64,000 nt of DNA from contig CALDSR010000022.1 of NCBI GenBank assembly GCA_937924505.1, positions 1 through 64,000 on the forward strand, read 5' to 3'. The notes under the pieces were generated by a model that worked only from the letters and a program-made list of their open reading frames with translations, did no database searches and was not told the DNA's origin. This document shows, piece after piece, positions 34,889 to 44,277 of the stretch. The stretch is from an uncultured Granulosicoccus sp. GTDB taxonomy: Bacteria; Pseudomonadota; Gammaproteobacteria; Granulosicoccales; Granulosicoccaceae. The translations under genes and the position numbers were made by a program. Within the stretch, counting starts at the first letter, position 1; the number at the start of each line of letters is the position of its first letter.

Positions 34889-35779
34889 ATGTGGATGAAA
34901 AAAAAATTTGGCACATTACAAAATGGCGCTTCGCTAACAGAAATGGTGATTGTGTCACCAGTTCTATTGCTCTTTGGATTGAGCACAGTCCAGGCCGGTC
35001 TTATCTACCATGGTAAAACGACGATAAACTATGCGACGTTCGAAGCGGCACGAAGTGGTGCCGTAAACCATGGACAAGTGGATGTCATGAGAAAGGAGCT
35101 TGGTATACGACTGGCTCCGCTTGAAGGCGGAGATGGTAGTGCTGAGAGGGCGGCGTCGGCTATTTCTCGATCTGTTATCAAGGCATTAAATCCTGTCACT
35201 ACACGAGTGAAGATAATAAGTCCCAGTGTCGAAGCGTTCGAAGATTGGAAGATAACTGATGAGGATGGACGTGAAGTAATTCCGAATAGCCATCTTCGGC
35301 ATATTCATGGAGAGTTGGCGAGAGCTGGATCTGTATCGGGTCTGACATTAAGAGATGCTAATTTGCTTAAGGTCGAAGTAACACATGGTTTGGAGCTAAA
35401 GGTGCCGATCGTCAATCGCATGATAAGCAAAGCGATGAGTGAGCTGGATCCTGCCAATGAGGTGTTCTATGCCCGGAATATGCTCCCAATCAAATCAGTT
35501 GCTACGGTTAGAATGCAATCTGAGCTTTGGAAGGATGAGGTGCTGGCATCGAACGAACCACCACCGGAAACCGAGACTACGATTACCAGTCTTGCCGATC
35601 CAAATGATTCGCCTTTAGCATCATCTGCCAATCAAAGCCCGGTCTGCAACAGCAATAATGGATTGGGCGATGGGTTAAGTATGAACATCATTAATACAGA
35701 GAGTTATGAAAGTGGCGCATGTGCGGTTACGGATGTGGCCTACGTTGGTGGAGGCGGGGCCGGAGCTCAGGGGTGCTAG
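34889..35779 (+). CDS. tadE: TadE-like pilus assembly protein
   Basis: A 296-residue protein with AAGGA upstream. The N-terminus (GASLTEMVIVSPVLLLFGLSTVQAGLIYHGKTTINYATFEAARSGAV, quoted in part: GASLTEMVIVSPVLLLFG) is the standard TadE signature: a Glu-containing prepilin-like start, hydrophobic helix, and FEAARSGAV. After about residue 60 it is an extracytoplasmic domain with long insertions (Pro/Glu/Thr-rich near 235-255) and three Cys near the end (SPVCNSNN, SGACAVT and the terminal GC). It closes the Tad locus. The end ALGC has Cys as its last residue. Confidence 0.82.
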   Translation: MWMKKKFGTLQNGASLTEMVIVSPVLLLFGLSTVQAGLIYHGKTTINYATFEAARSGAVNHGQVDVMRKELGIRLAPLEGGDGSAERAASAISRSVIKALNPVTTRVKIISPSVEAFEDWKITDEDGREVIPNSHLRHIHGELARAGSVSGLTLRDANLLKVEVTHGLELKVPIVNRMISKAMSELDPANEVFYARNMLPIKSVATVRMQSELWKDEVLASNEPPPETETTITSLADPNDSPLASSANQSPVCNSNNGLGDGLSMNIINTESYESGACAVTDVAYVGGGGAGAQGC

Positions 35780-35800
35780 CAATTTAGGTATTGCCTGGCG

Positions 35801-37000
35801 CTACAAATTCCGCTCAACCGCCAGAACAATCCCCGCAATCTCGGCACAATCCGCAACGCTAAACGTCAGCGGTAGTCGGCAATCGTAAAGGCGAGCAAGT
35901 ATCTTGTCTGTCTGTGGTAGCGCTTCCGTTTCTATGTAATGCCAACTGTCATAGCGGCTGGTGTAGGCCTTCGGCGTCGCATCGCCAAACCACTTCAGAT
36001 CCACACCGTATTCCTTGGTCATTTCTAGGAATGTCTGATTTTGCTCATCATCAAATCGCTCAATGCGAAACTGAATGGAGCTCGGTACTTCGTAGCAGGC
36101 TGGGTGACGCGCTGGCAACTGAATCGCGTTACTTTGGCGCAGCACATTGGCAAAGGCGTCATAGCGTTCATTCCAACGCCGGCCATTTTCATCAAGCTTG
36201 TGTAATTGCGGGCGCAATATAGCTGCTCGCAAATTGTCCATGCGTCCGCTGCAATTGGGGGTTTCGAGTTTTATCCGGTTGAAAACCTCAATGGGGGGGG
36301 CTGCCCGGTGACGTTCAAACAACATATAAGAACCGGATAGGACAACAGCGCGAGCCATTAATTCATCATCGTCGGTGGTCAGCAAGCCACCTTCGCCGGA
36401 GTTGATATGTTTATAGGTTTGTGTGCTGAAGCAAGACACAACGCCATGAGATCCGCTGTTCTTGCCGTCAAAATTTGCCCCCATCGTGTGTGCACAGTCT
36501 TCAATCAAGGCGACGTCATGCGCATTCAGTACACTCATGAGTTTGTGCATGTCAACAATGTGGCCGCGCATATGGGAAAGCATCAGCACACGTGCACCGC
36601 TTGATTTGATCATTGTCTCCAGATGATCAAGATCAAGCACAAGGTCCTCGGTTGTATCAACGAGTACCGGTTTTCCACCTGCGGCAAAAATCGACCCCGG
36701 TACAGGCGACAGGGTAAAGCCATTCGTCAAAACGGGCTCTCCAGCTCTCAATCCCCAGGCACGTAGCGCTAGTTGCAAGGCATAGCCACCAGAAGCACAG
36801 GCAAGACAATATTTCTGATCCTGGTATTTTGCAAACTCGATTTCAAGAAGCGCCGTTTCTGAGAGCTCCTCATCGTTAGCGACATTGTAACGATGCAAGC
36901 GACCACCTTGCATGACCTTGATGGCGGCATCAATAGCGTTGGCATCAATCGGTTCTTGCTGAGTGAAATTGCCTTGGAATGGTTTGATCTTGTCCAGCAC
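35801..37000 (-). CDS. DegT/DnrJ/EryC1-type PLP aminotransferase
   Basis: A 399-residue sugar-aminotransferase-like protein. FSTQTYKHINSGEGG places the internal Schiff-base Lys at 197, and EDCAHTMGA with the Asp/His of PLP contact precedes it. YCLACASGGYALQLALRA binds the cofactor phosphate. DegT proteins transaminate UDP- or dTDP-ketosugars for surface polysaccharides, but no such synthesis genes flank it. It converges on the Tad locus and is followed by a rhomboid gene. Its stop lies only 21 bp from the Tad locus end, with no clear terminator. Confidence 0.88.
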   Translation of the reverse strand: MLDKIKPFQGNFTQQEPIDANAIDAAIKVMQGGRLHRYNVANDEELSETALLEIEFAKYQDQKYCLACASGGYALQLALRAWGLRAGEPVLTNGFTLSPVPGSIFAAGGKPVLVDTTEDLVLDLDHLETMIKSSGARVLMLSHMRGHIVDMHKLMSVLNAHDVALIEDCAHTMGANFDGKNSGSHGVVSCFSTQTYKHINSGEGGLLTTDDDELMARAVVLSGSYMLFERHRAAPPIEVFNRIKLETPNCSGRMDNLRAAILRPQLHKLDENGRRWNERYDAFANVLRQSNAIQLPARHPACYEVPSSIQFRIERFDDEQNQTFLEMTKEYGVDLKWFGDATPKAYTSRYDSWHYIETEALPQTDKILARLYDCRLPLTFSVADCAEIAGIVLAVERNL

Positions 37001-37012
37001 AGTTTTTGTTGC

Positions 37013-37621
37013 CTAGGTTGATACACGTTTTTCTGCTGCCTGCACCCGTTCTTCTTTCAACAAACGCGCGGAAGCGAGGGCAACAAGAATACCGGCAATA
37101 CCGCCGAACAGGTGACCGTCCCAGGACACGCCTTCCTGAAAAGGCAAGACGCCGCGGATGATCGTCGACGAATAAAGCAAGCCGACGATGATGGCAATAA
37201 AAATCGACCGCAAGCGTCTCTCGAAAACACCGGCAAATATGTGAAAGGTGATAAGGCCAAAAACCAGCCCACTAGCGCCGATATGATTAGCATTACGTCC
37301 GAACAGCCATAGTCCGATACCTGACAAAATCACGATCAGTATGACGATCGCACTGCTATTGGCGCGAGATCCTGCCAATAGCATTAAAGTGACTGCCAAC
37401 GGTACCGAATTGCCGAGCAAATGCTTCAGGTCTACATGCAAAAAAGGCATGGCTATTATCCCCGGCACGCCTCGTACGTCTCGTGGTTTCAACCCCAGGG
37501 CTTCGAGCGCGAGAAATCGATCAAGTAAGAACACGATCCAAATCGCGAAAATAAACAGGCCGACCTTGTATAGGTCGTGCCTGATCGTGTGAATATTACG
37601 TGGATCTACTAGAGAGGACAC
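37013..37621 (-). CDS. rhomboid intramembrane serine protease
   Basis: A 202-residue membrane protein with about six hydrophobic segments. The catalytic dyad is present: Ser117 in IGASGLVFG and His170 in WDGHLFGGIAG. Rhomboids cleave single-pass membrane proteins within the bilayer. It starts with GTG at 37621. The gene lies between the aminotransferase and the Ala-rich membrane protein with short gaps of about 12-15 bp, so the three may form one transcript. Confidence 0.9.
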   Translation of the reverse strand: MSSLVDPRNIHTIRHDLYKVGLFIFAIWIVFLLDRFLALEALGLKPRDVRGVPGIIAMPFLHVDLKHLLGNSVPLAVTLMLLAGSRANSSAIVILIVILSGIGLWLFGRNANHIGASGLVFGLITFHIFAGVFERRLRSIFIAIIVGLLYSSTIIRGVLPFQEGVSWDGHLFGGIAGILVALASARLLKEERVQAAEKRVST

Positions 37622-37636
37622 GGTAACAGGCGAGCT

Positions 37637-38365
37637 CTAGGCAAGCATTTTTCGTAGTTTGCCTGCAACATCTGCAAGCATGCCGTCCGGTAACCCGGAC
37701 ACATTACCGGCCTTGATTACGTTGTATTGCGCCTTGTCGATCGCCAGACGGCTGGCATCGCTATCGCGAAGGTTGAGGATCTTCAACATTTCGCGAACGT
37801 CATACACTTCATCACCCGATATCACCGCGCTACTCGCGCGACCCGTATTTGCGCCCGTGCTCGAATTGCTTGAGGCATTGGCAGCCAACCCGGCCGCTGT
37901 TGCGCCAACCGCTGCGACCGCTCCTACGCCGGCGACGACAGCACCCGTCGCTGCGGCGGCAGATTCAGCAGTACTGTTTGCAGCTACCCCGGCTGCCGCT
38001 GTGCTGGCCGCAGCAGCGTTACTCGCGCCGGCGCTGTCTGCTGCTACGCCGGCTTCAGCTGTACCAGCTGTGTTGCCCGAACCGGTCACACCGGCGCCGA
38101 CCGAAGCTGGGCCAGCTGCACCGGAACCGGCCTTGGTTACGCCAGAAGGGCTCAAACCGGCAGCGCTCGAACCGGAAGCGCTCGAATCAGCCGTATCTGT
38201 ACTGGTCGCAGCGGAACCGTCTGTGAGATTCGCGGCTTTTCCGTCAGGAAGCTCACAGGACCCCTGCGCCGTGGTGTTTGCTGACTCAGCTCCCTTTCCA
38301 CTGAACGCCTTGAATAACAAATACAGACCAACAATTACTAACAAAAGGATGATCAACAATTTCAT
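37637..38365 (-). CDS. Ala/Ser/Gly-rich membrane-anchored protein
   Basis: A 242-residue protein. GGAG 9 nt upstream supports ATG 38365, after which MKLLIILLLVIVGLYLLFKAF forms a single N-terminal membrane anchor. Residues about 45-170 are a low-complexity Ala/Gly/Ser/Thr stretch. The last 60 residues are of normal composition (SGDEVYDVREMLKILNLRDSD, VSGLPDGMLADVAGKLRKML) and are probably the conserved functional part. The family is unknown. It diverges from the dynamin-like GTPase gene with 138 bp between starts, and its low-complexity region creates a large spurious frame on the other strand. Confidence 0.72.
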   Translation of the reverse strand: MKLLIILLLVIVGLYLLFKAFSGKGAESANTTAQGSCELPDGKAANLTDGSAATSTDTADSSASGSSAAGLSPSGVTKAGSGAAGPASVGAGVTGSGNTAGTAEAGVAADSAGASNAAAASTAAAGVAANSTAESAAAATGAVVAGVGAVAAVGATAAGLAANASSNSSTGANTGRASSAVISGDEVYDVREMLKILNLRDSDASRLAIDKAQYNVIKAGNVSGLPDGMLADVAGKLRKMLA

Positions 38366-38503
38366 GTAACTGTTCTCCAGAGGAAGGGACTTGTGTCTCT
38401 TATTATAAGGTGGCAACGGCAGGTGTCGAGAAACCGCTGCTAGACTGATCGGCGCAGCGGCCGATAACCCTATTATCCACGCAAACCGGAGCTCAACCTG
38501 CCG

Positions 38504-39928
38504 ATGGTCAAACCCGACAAATCAATTGTCAAACGCTTTGATAGCCTGAGAACCCATCTCAAGCGTGAGAATCCGGTCCTGATTGATGCAATCGCCGGTT
38601 TTCAGTCGCTGGATACGGTTGGCTACAAGACTGGCCTCATTGCGACCGATGAGTCCTATGCCATGAAGATCTCCTGGTGGCCGCTGATCTCGGTCCTCGG
38701 CGTGTTCTCGGCAGGAAAATCATCGTTTATCAATTCCTACTTGGGCAAGACGTTGCAGAAAACCGGAAATCAGGCGGTTGACGACAAGTTCTCTGTGATT
38801 TGTTTTGGCGACGACAGCGCGGGACGTGTATTACCCGGCCTGGCCCTGGATGCAGACATGCGCTTTCCTTTTTATCGAATCAGCGAGGAAATCGAAAAAG
38901 TCACCGAAGGAGAAGGCCGTCGTATCGATGCCTATCTTCAACTCAAAGTGACCGATTCGGAGGTTGTACGCGGCAAGATCCTGATCGATTCACCGGGTTT
39001 TGATGCTGATGAACAACGAACCTCAACATTGCGCTTGACCAATCACATCATCGATATCTCAGATCTGGTGTTGGTTTTTTTCGATGCCAGACACCCTGAG
39101 CCTGGATCGATGCAAGACACGCTGACACATCTGGTTGAACAAACCATTAGCCGTAATGACAGTAACAAGTTCATGTACATTCTGAATCAGATTGATTCAG
39201 CGGCACGGGAAGATAATACCGAAGAAATTGTTGGTGCCTGGCAACGCGCCTTATCGCAAAAAGGCTTGACTGCAGGGCGTTTTTATACGATTTACAACAA
39301 AGATGTTGCGGTACCCATCGAGGATGACGGTCGTCGCGAACGCTTTGAGTCCAAGCGTGATGCTGATGTACGGGAAATTGAAGATCGTATCCATCAGGTC
39401 GAAGTTGAGCGTGCTTATCGCATAGTTGGTGCCATGGAGAAGCAGGCTTACGCCATCCGTGACGAGGCGATTCCGGCACTTTCTCGGCTGAAGCAATTAT
39501 GGGCAACCAGGGTGTTACGTTTTGATGCCATCGCCTTTGCTTTAATCGCCTCGCTGCTCGTTGGCGTGTCTATTCTGACGGGCACTATCGGTGCATTGGC
39601 GACATTTCTCTTTAGTGTGCTGGCCGCCCCTGTGACGATGATCGGATTTGTTCTGGCGCTCGTCGCAGCGGTTTTGGCGGTGCACTTCACTGTGCGTAAG
39701 TTTGTCACGGCCTACATGCTGAAAAAAATTGAAGGCGGTGATGACGCGCGTTATTCGTCCGCTTTTCGTAAAAACACGCGTTTTTACCGGTCTGTTTTCA
39801 GTCGCGCACCCGTTGGCTGGGGACGTCGTTCACGCAAATCCATTCAAGAGATCATCGATCAGGCCGGTATTTTTGTCGAGTCTCTGAATGATCAATTTAC
39901 CAATCCATCGGGGAGCCCGCGTGTTTAG
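38504..39928 (+). CDS. dynamin-like GTPase with two C-terminal membrane helices
   Basis: A 474-residue GTP-binding protein. G1 is GVFSAGKSSFIN, G3 is DSPGF (residues about 165) and G4 is NQID. The first 60 residues are helical. Two hydrophobic segments (FALIASLLVGVSILTG and PVTMIGFVLALVAAVLAV) near 345-400 are followed by a basic tail. The pattern is that of bacterial dynamin-like or interferon-inducible-type membrane GTPases. A role in membrane remodelling or stress is a family inference. It is divergent from the Ala-rich membrane protein. Confidence 0.83.
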   Translation: MVKPDKSIVKRFDSLRTHLKRENPVLIDAIAGFQSLDTVGYKTGLIATDESYAMKISWWPLISVLGVFSAGKSSFINSYLGKTLQKTGNQAVDDKFSVICFGDDSAGRVLPGLALDADMRFPFYRISEEIEKVTEGEGRRIDAYLQLKVTDSEVVRGKILIDSPGFDADEQRTSTLRLTNHIIDISDLVLVFFDARHPEPGSMQDTLTHLVEQTISRNDSNKFMYILNQIDSAAREDNTEEIVGAWQRALSQKGLTAGRFYTIYNKDVAVPIEDDGRRERFESKRDADVREIEDRIHQVEVERAYRIVGAMEKQAYAIRDEAIPALSRLKQLWATRVLRFDAIAFALIASLLVGVSILTGTIGALATFLFSVLAAPVTMIGFVLALVAAVLAVHFTVRKFVTAYMLKKIEGGDDARYSSAFRKNTRFYRSVFSRAPVGWGRRSRKSIQEIIDQAGIFVESLNDQFTNPSGSPRV

Positions 39929-40120
39929 TGGCTGAAAGAGGAACTAAGCGCTAAATATATGGCTGAATATCGTCTGCATAGGATATATATTGCCTTTTTT
40001 TGGCGAGCTTTTTTTGCAAGCGGGAGCTGATTTCAGGCCAAAGTTAGTACAGAAATTGCTAAAGGACGGGATAGGCGTCGAAATTGGCGCCGATTTTCAT
40101 GATCCGAGGCAATTTCCGAG

Positions 40121-42289
40121 ATGGCTGACAAGATTTTGAGCTGGTGCGGTAATGCACTGCTGGCGTCCTTATTGGTGCTGATAACAACGTCCAATTCAGT
40201 CTGGGCGCAAGAGAGCGAAGGCGCAGACGACACTGACGAGTCGGGCTCAATCACAGTACCGCTCTCCGGAACAGCGACAACAACGTTTGTCGAATTTCTC
40301 GATGTGTCAGCAAACCCGCTCGATTTCGGTCTTGTCGAGATCGGTCAATCCCAAACATCAAGCATGACGCTCAGCCATGTGGGTAGTCCGGATGCACCTG
40401 CGATTTTAATTAATGACGCCGTGTTAGCGGGTAAAAGCCAGAATGAATTCACCACTGATTTCAACGGTTTTGTCACCTTGTTTGGCGGAGAATCCATAGA
40501 CGTTGAAATCACTTACACCCCTTTGTCCCCGGGTGACAAATCTGCGGGTTTGCGCCTCGGTGTCGATGGCTCCACTTCCCCTTATGTGTTGCTGTTCAAT
40601 GGCACATCTCGATACCCACTGACATCTGATCTTGGTACCTCCGATGCAGTGATAAATTTTGGACAGGTGTTAGAGGGGTTGACATCAAACAAGAATTTTC
40701 TTCTGACCAATCAAGGCGATAGTGAATCGCCTCCAATTACAATCAGCGCGATTCAACTCAGTGGCGATTCACCCGATGCGTTTGATATTGATTTTACGCC
40801 AACAACGTTGGCACCGGGCGAGACGCTAGATGTTCAAGCCACCATGGCTTCGCAGATTTCAGGATTCAAGAAAGCAGATATCGTCGTCATCCACAATGGT
40901 AACAACCCTTCCATCGAAATGAGCTTTGAAGGTGATGTTGTTAAAGCTGATGATGTCCCTGTTAATTTCACGAAAAGTATTGTTTCAGCAAATCAGGAAA
41001 TAACTCGTGGGACATCTTTGCAGTTCGGGCCGGACGGAAAGTTGTACGTGACTGAGATGGACGGACTTATCCATGTTTTCAATGTTACGCGTAACGGCGC
41101 AAATGATTATTCAGCGAGCAAAGACACCACAATTGATTTGATCCAGGATGTTCAAAATCACAATGATGACGGGTCATTGAATTTTTCGACAAGTCGTTTA
41201 GTGACAGGGATACTGGTTGTCGGCACCGCGGCCAATCCGGTTATTTACTTAGCTTCAAGTGACCCTCGTCAAGCGGCGGGCTCGTCGGGTATCGATTCAA
41301 ACCTTGATACCAATTCTGGTATTTTGCATAAGCTGACTAAAAATAATGGTACCTGGTCAAGGCAGGACCTCGTGCGAGGCTTACCTCGTTCGGAGGAAAA
41401 TCATGTGGCAAATGGATTGATCATGGTAGGAAACAAAATCCTGTTGAATAGTGGTGGGAATACAAACATGGGAGCGCCATCAAACAATTTTGCACATTTA
41501 CCAGAGTATGCCTTATCAGCTGCCGTACTTGAGATAGACCTCGACGCGATTGGTAATTCAACTTATGATTTGCCAACGCTTGATGATGAGGATCGACCTG
41601 GTTCGGTCGATGAGAATGATCCATTCGGTGGAAATGATGGCAAGAACCAGGCGAAACTGGTACAGGGTGGCCCTGTTCAAATTTACGCTTCAGGTATGCG
41701 TAACATCTATGACATTATCCAAACCGAATCCGGCAATATTTACGTTTGGGACAACGGTCCAAATTCAGGGTGGGGTGGGGTGCCGATAAACAACTGTTCG
41801 CAAAATACTCATGAAGGCGGTGACACTAACCCTGATGGTTTGCACAAGATTACAAAGGGATATTACGGTGGTCATCCAAACCCGACACGCGGGAACAAAG
41901 ATAACAAGTTCAATGATTCTAATCCTCAGACACCCATCGAAGTTGCTGAAAATCCGGAAGAATGTATCTACGCTGCCCCGGGAGAGGGTGATGGTTCTCT
42001 GACGACGTTAAATGCGTCTAGTAATGGATTGACTGAATACACCGCGTCCAATTTTGGCGCTGGCATGAAAGGTAATTTGATAGTAGCGACCTTTCAGAAT
42101 TCGATATATCGGGTTCAATTAAATAATGACGGAACAGCAGTAACGTCCAAATCTACATTGCTCGCATTCGCTGGAAAGGTTCCACTGGATATAGTGGCGC
42201 AGGGTGATGATGATGTGTTTCCAGGGACAATCTGGTATGTGGATAATATCAACAAGGAAATTTCAGTTCTGGAACCTTCTGACTACTAA
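40121..42289 (+). CDS. secreted choice-of-anchor-D / beta-propeller protein
   Basis: A 722-residue exported protein with a signal peptide (LLASLLVLITTSNSVWAQ). Residues about 40-280 hold two choice-of-anchor-D-type Ig repeats (LDFGLVEIGQSQTSSMTLS and INFGQVLEGLTSNKNFLLTN), often found on large surface proteins. Residues about 285-720 look like a PQQ-dependent sugar-dehydrogenase-type propeller: GTSLQFGPDGKLYVTEMDG, YASGMRNIYDIIQTESGNIYVWDNGPN, KGYYGGHPNP. It ends at EPSDY, where related large proteins often continue into Ca-binding repeats, so it may be shortened. An intact enzyme function is not certain. Confidence 0.8.
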   Translation: MADKILSWCGNALLASLLVLITTSNSVWAQESEGADDTDESGSITVPLSGTATTTFVEFLDVSANPLDFGLVEIGQSQTSSMTLSHVGSPDAPAILINDAVLAGKSQNEFTTDFNGFVTLFGGESIDVEITYTPLSPGDKSAGLRLGVDGSTSPYVLLFNGTSRYPLTSDLGTSDAVINFGQVLEGLTSNKNFLLTNQGDSESPPITISAIQLSGDSPDAFDIDFTPTTLAPGETLDVQATMASQISGFKKADIVVIHNGNNPSIEMSFEGDVVKADDVPVNFTKSIVSANQEITRGTSLQFGPDGKLYVTEMDGLIHVFNVTRNGANDYSASKDTTIDLIQDVQNHNDDGSLNFSTSRLVTGILVVGTAANPVIYLASSDPRQAAGSSGIDSNLDTNSGILHKLTKNNGTWSRQDLVRGLPRSEENHVANGLIMVGNKILLNSGGNTNMGAPSNNFAHLPEYALSAAVLEIDLDAIGNSTYDLPTLDDEDRPGSVDENDPFGGNDGKNQAKLVQGGPVQIYASGMRNIYDIIQTESGNIYVWDNGPNSGWGGVPINNCSQNTHEGGDTNPDGLHKITKGYYGGHPNPTRGNKDNKFNDSNPQTPIEVAENPEECIYAAPGEGDGSLTTLNASSNGLTEYTASNFGAGMKGNLIVATFQNSIYRVQLNNDGTAVTSKSTLLAFAGKVPLDIVAQGDDDVFPGTIWYVDNINKEISVLEPSDY

Positions 42290-42515
42290 AACTTATGTGC
42301 AAAAGTGTCATTACCAAGCGAGTGTGACGGTTTAATTACCAAGCCAATATGTCGTAGCGCGATATCAATATTCCACTAAAACTGCAATTCGTGAACACGG
42401 GTTGCGATAAGAGTTCCTACAAAGCGGACATTTATGTGGTTAGTACGCGAAGGTCAGATTTCGGCAGTAATGTCCCCAAAGCCGACTGTATTCATCTCGA
42501 AAAAGTAGCTTTATG

Positions 42516-43571
42516 CTATGTGCCCTGATACAGGTAACAGGCTATACGGGATTTCCGACTGAAGAAAACAAATAGATCTCCGTCGACAGGTATCCACCCA
42601 TCATCAAAAGCGAATAACTTGGATTCTTCATATCGACCCTGCTTACCACCTAATACAGAATTCTTTTTTTCTGATGGCGATAAATCACCATCACCCAACT
42701 GACAAATAAGCTCCATTTTTTTATTGGTTTCAGGACAAACCGGGATTACCGGACCCTGAATCCATCTGGGTAACCCTGTGTGCCCGCCATGCCTCGTCTT
42801 CGTCGGCCAGGGTACAGTCTTGAATTGACAAAGATTCAGGATAATATTTTCGTCCGCATCCGGGTCGCCCCCTTCGAGATCAGATATTTCTTTGTCATTG
42901 ATTACTGTTGGTGCCATTGGATTTTTATAGTCAATCCAAACCACCATGCAGAAATCGATGTGGAGCGGATAAACCACGTGAAAATCATGCCGTAGCCTAA
43001 ACGCAGCGTCAGTGTGGCTAAGTAACCCCAGATACTGAAGCGCTATACCCGAGCTCAGTACAGGGGTCGTGAAGCCAGCTGGTGGAGAACCACCTATTCG
43101 ACTTTTTCCTCTTTTGTTTGGGACAAACTCATAGGCTTCTAATATTTCGTATTTACGGTACCTGTGATCTGTAGTTTGTACTGATTTTTGCAACCAGGGA
43201 TCATGATCATACGCCTGTGTAGTGCTTTTTTCGTGGTAGTTGCGAATCTCTGTGAGTCGGCCCCGAGAGTTGAAATAAAGCGCCTTATAGGCAGATATGC
43301 TTTGCGCGACGTCTTGAGAAACATGACAAGCTTCAAGCTGACTATGACTCTCTTCGGATCCATTAACCCGTTGTTCGGTTCCTAAAAAGTACTGAATCTT
43401 TGAAGCTGTTACTCCATTTAGTTGATCAAGGTGCAGTTGCAGAAGCGACTTGCTTGTCCTGCAAATATTTTTTTTGTTGTTTTTTCTATTAGCAACAATC
43501 TTCTTGGTTGTTATGTGTTTTTTCTTCGAAATTCTTTTTCTATGATATTTTTTCTCAACACCACCATACAT
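42516..43571 (-). CDS. hypothetical protein with DUF1963-like C-terminus, 5' end uncertain
   Basis: I use ATG 43571 (351 residues), but the frame stays open to 44186 and runs into a degraded transposase, so the true start is unknown and the gene may be truncated. Residues about 10-60 are Lys/Arg-rich and AT-rich in DNA. The C-terminal region (LPRWIQGPVIPVCPETNKKM, ELICQLGDG, DGDLFVFFSRKSRIACYLYQGT) resembles the DUF1963/YwqG end with its WIQ, CP..., QLD and VFF pattern. Such proteins include some toxin-immunity proteins, but function here is open. The AT-rich composition suggests recent acquisition. Confidence 0.5.
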   Translation of the reverse strand: MYGGVEKKYHRKRISKKKHITTKKIVANRKNNKKNICRTSKSLLQLHLDQLNGVTASKIQYFLGTEQRVNGSEESHSQLEACHVSQDVAQSISAYKALYFNSRGRLTEIRNYHEKSTTQAYDHDPWLQKSVQTTDHRYRKYEILEAYEFVPNKRGKSRIGGSPPAGFTTPVLSSGIALQYLGLLSHTDAAFRLRHDFHVVYPLHIDFCMVVWIDYKNPMAPTVINDKEISDLEGGDPDADENIILNLCQFKTVPWPTKTRHGGHTGLPRWIQGPVIPVCPETNKKMELICQLGDGDLSPSEKKNSVLGGKQGRYEESKLFAFDDGWIPVDGDLFVFFSRKSRIACYLYQGT

Positions 43572-43737
43572 GATGGTATCGATTTCCCACAGCTGTCTTT
43601 CTGGGGGAACTACTACGACTTTTTCTTTGAATCCATCTGGTGCTGTAGATTCCTTATACTTACCTGATTCAACGTTCTTCCTGATTCTCTGAATTAAATC
43701 CCAGGCCTGTCTATGATATCCACCATACAGGTCACGA

Positions 43738-44186
43738 TTAGGGGGTTTGTTGTAATGCTGCTGAAAATAATCCGCGCGACTTTCCCAAAAAATCAAAAGT
43801 GCGGTATTTAAGGTGCAGACCGGGTAAAGTAATAAGCTCGTCCCATTGCAGCTCCGTAAAAAGCGCATGTGAGATGAGCCAGGTCTGGGTTTTTGCACGC
43901 GCTCTTTCCGCCAGAAAGACGATTTTTGGGCCACGGTATTGCGCGCGCAACCGGGCTTGATCGTGATTCGGCGTTGCGCGGTACTACTGGCAATATCCAC
44001 TTCAATCAGGCGCTTGAGACGGCGGCGTTTTTGTCGGTAGGTGGGGGTAAACGTGGCGGTGGAAAAGCTCTTTTCACAGGCCCCGCAAGAGGTATCGCTG
44101 GATGCTCTGGGCGTCCCTCGGCACGACGAAAACGACCCTATTTGATGACGGGCAGAGCGGGCGCAGCGGGGGCCATTTGGGTTCAT
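43738..44186 (-). pseudogene. transposase remnant with N-terminal zinc ribbon, frameshifted
   Basis: On the minus strand the first 75 residues from 44186 (GACEKSFSTATFTPTYRQKRRRLKRL, IASSTAQRRI; quoted in part: SFSTATFTPTYRQKRRRL) match the C-terminal half of a zinc ribbon and the helix that follows in IS1-like or orphan zinc-ribbon transposases. The continuation LAERARAKTQTWLISHALFTELQWDELIT is the next conserved block (A-R-A-K ... F-DEL-T), but it lies in another reading frame starting near 43950. At least one frameshift therefore separates the two, and the catalytic part after DELIT is missing. It is an inactive relic. Confidence 0.7.
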
Positions 44187-44277
44187 TCCGTTGAACCTCC
44201 GTGTTCGACAGATTGGGAATGTTATACCTGAATATTTATACCAACACCCAAGTGGACCAGTCAGGTGGAGCAGTTAG

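Noticed and set aside
37659..38369. 236-codon open frame on the plus strand, Ala/Pro-rich
   Set aside because: It is the antisense image of the Ala-rich low-complexity region of the minus-strand membrane protein, which has a good start site and membrane anchor.
40121..42289. PQQ-dependent glucose dehydrogenase name for the beta-propeller protein
   Set aside because: Only the propeller texture is visible; catalytic His and PQQ-contact residues could not be placed, so a specific enzyme name is not justified.
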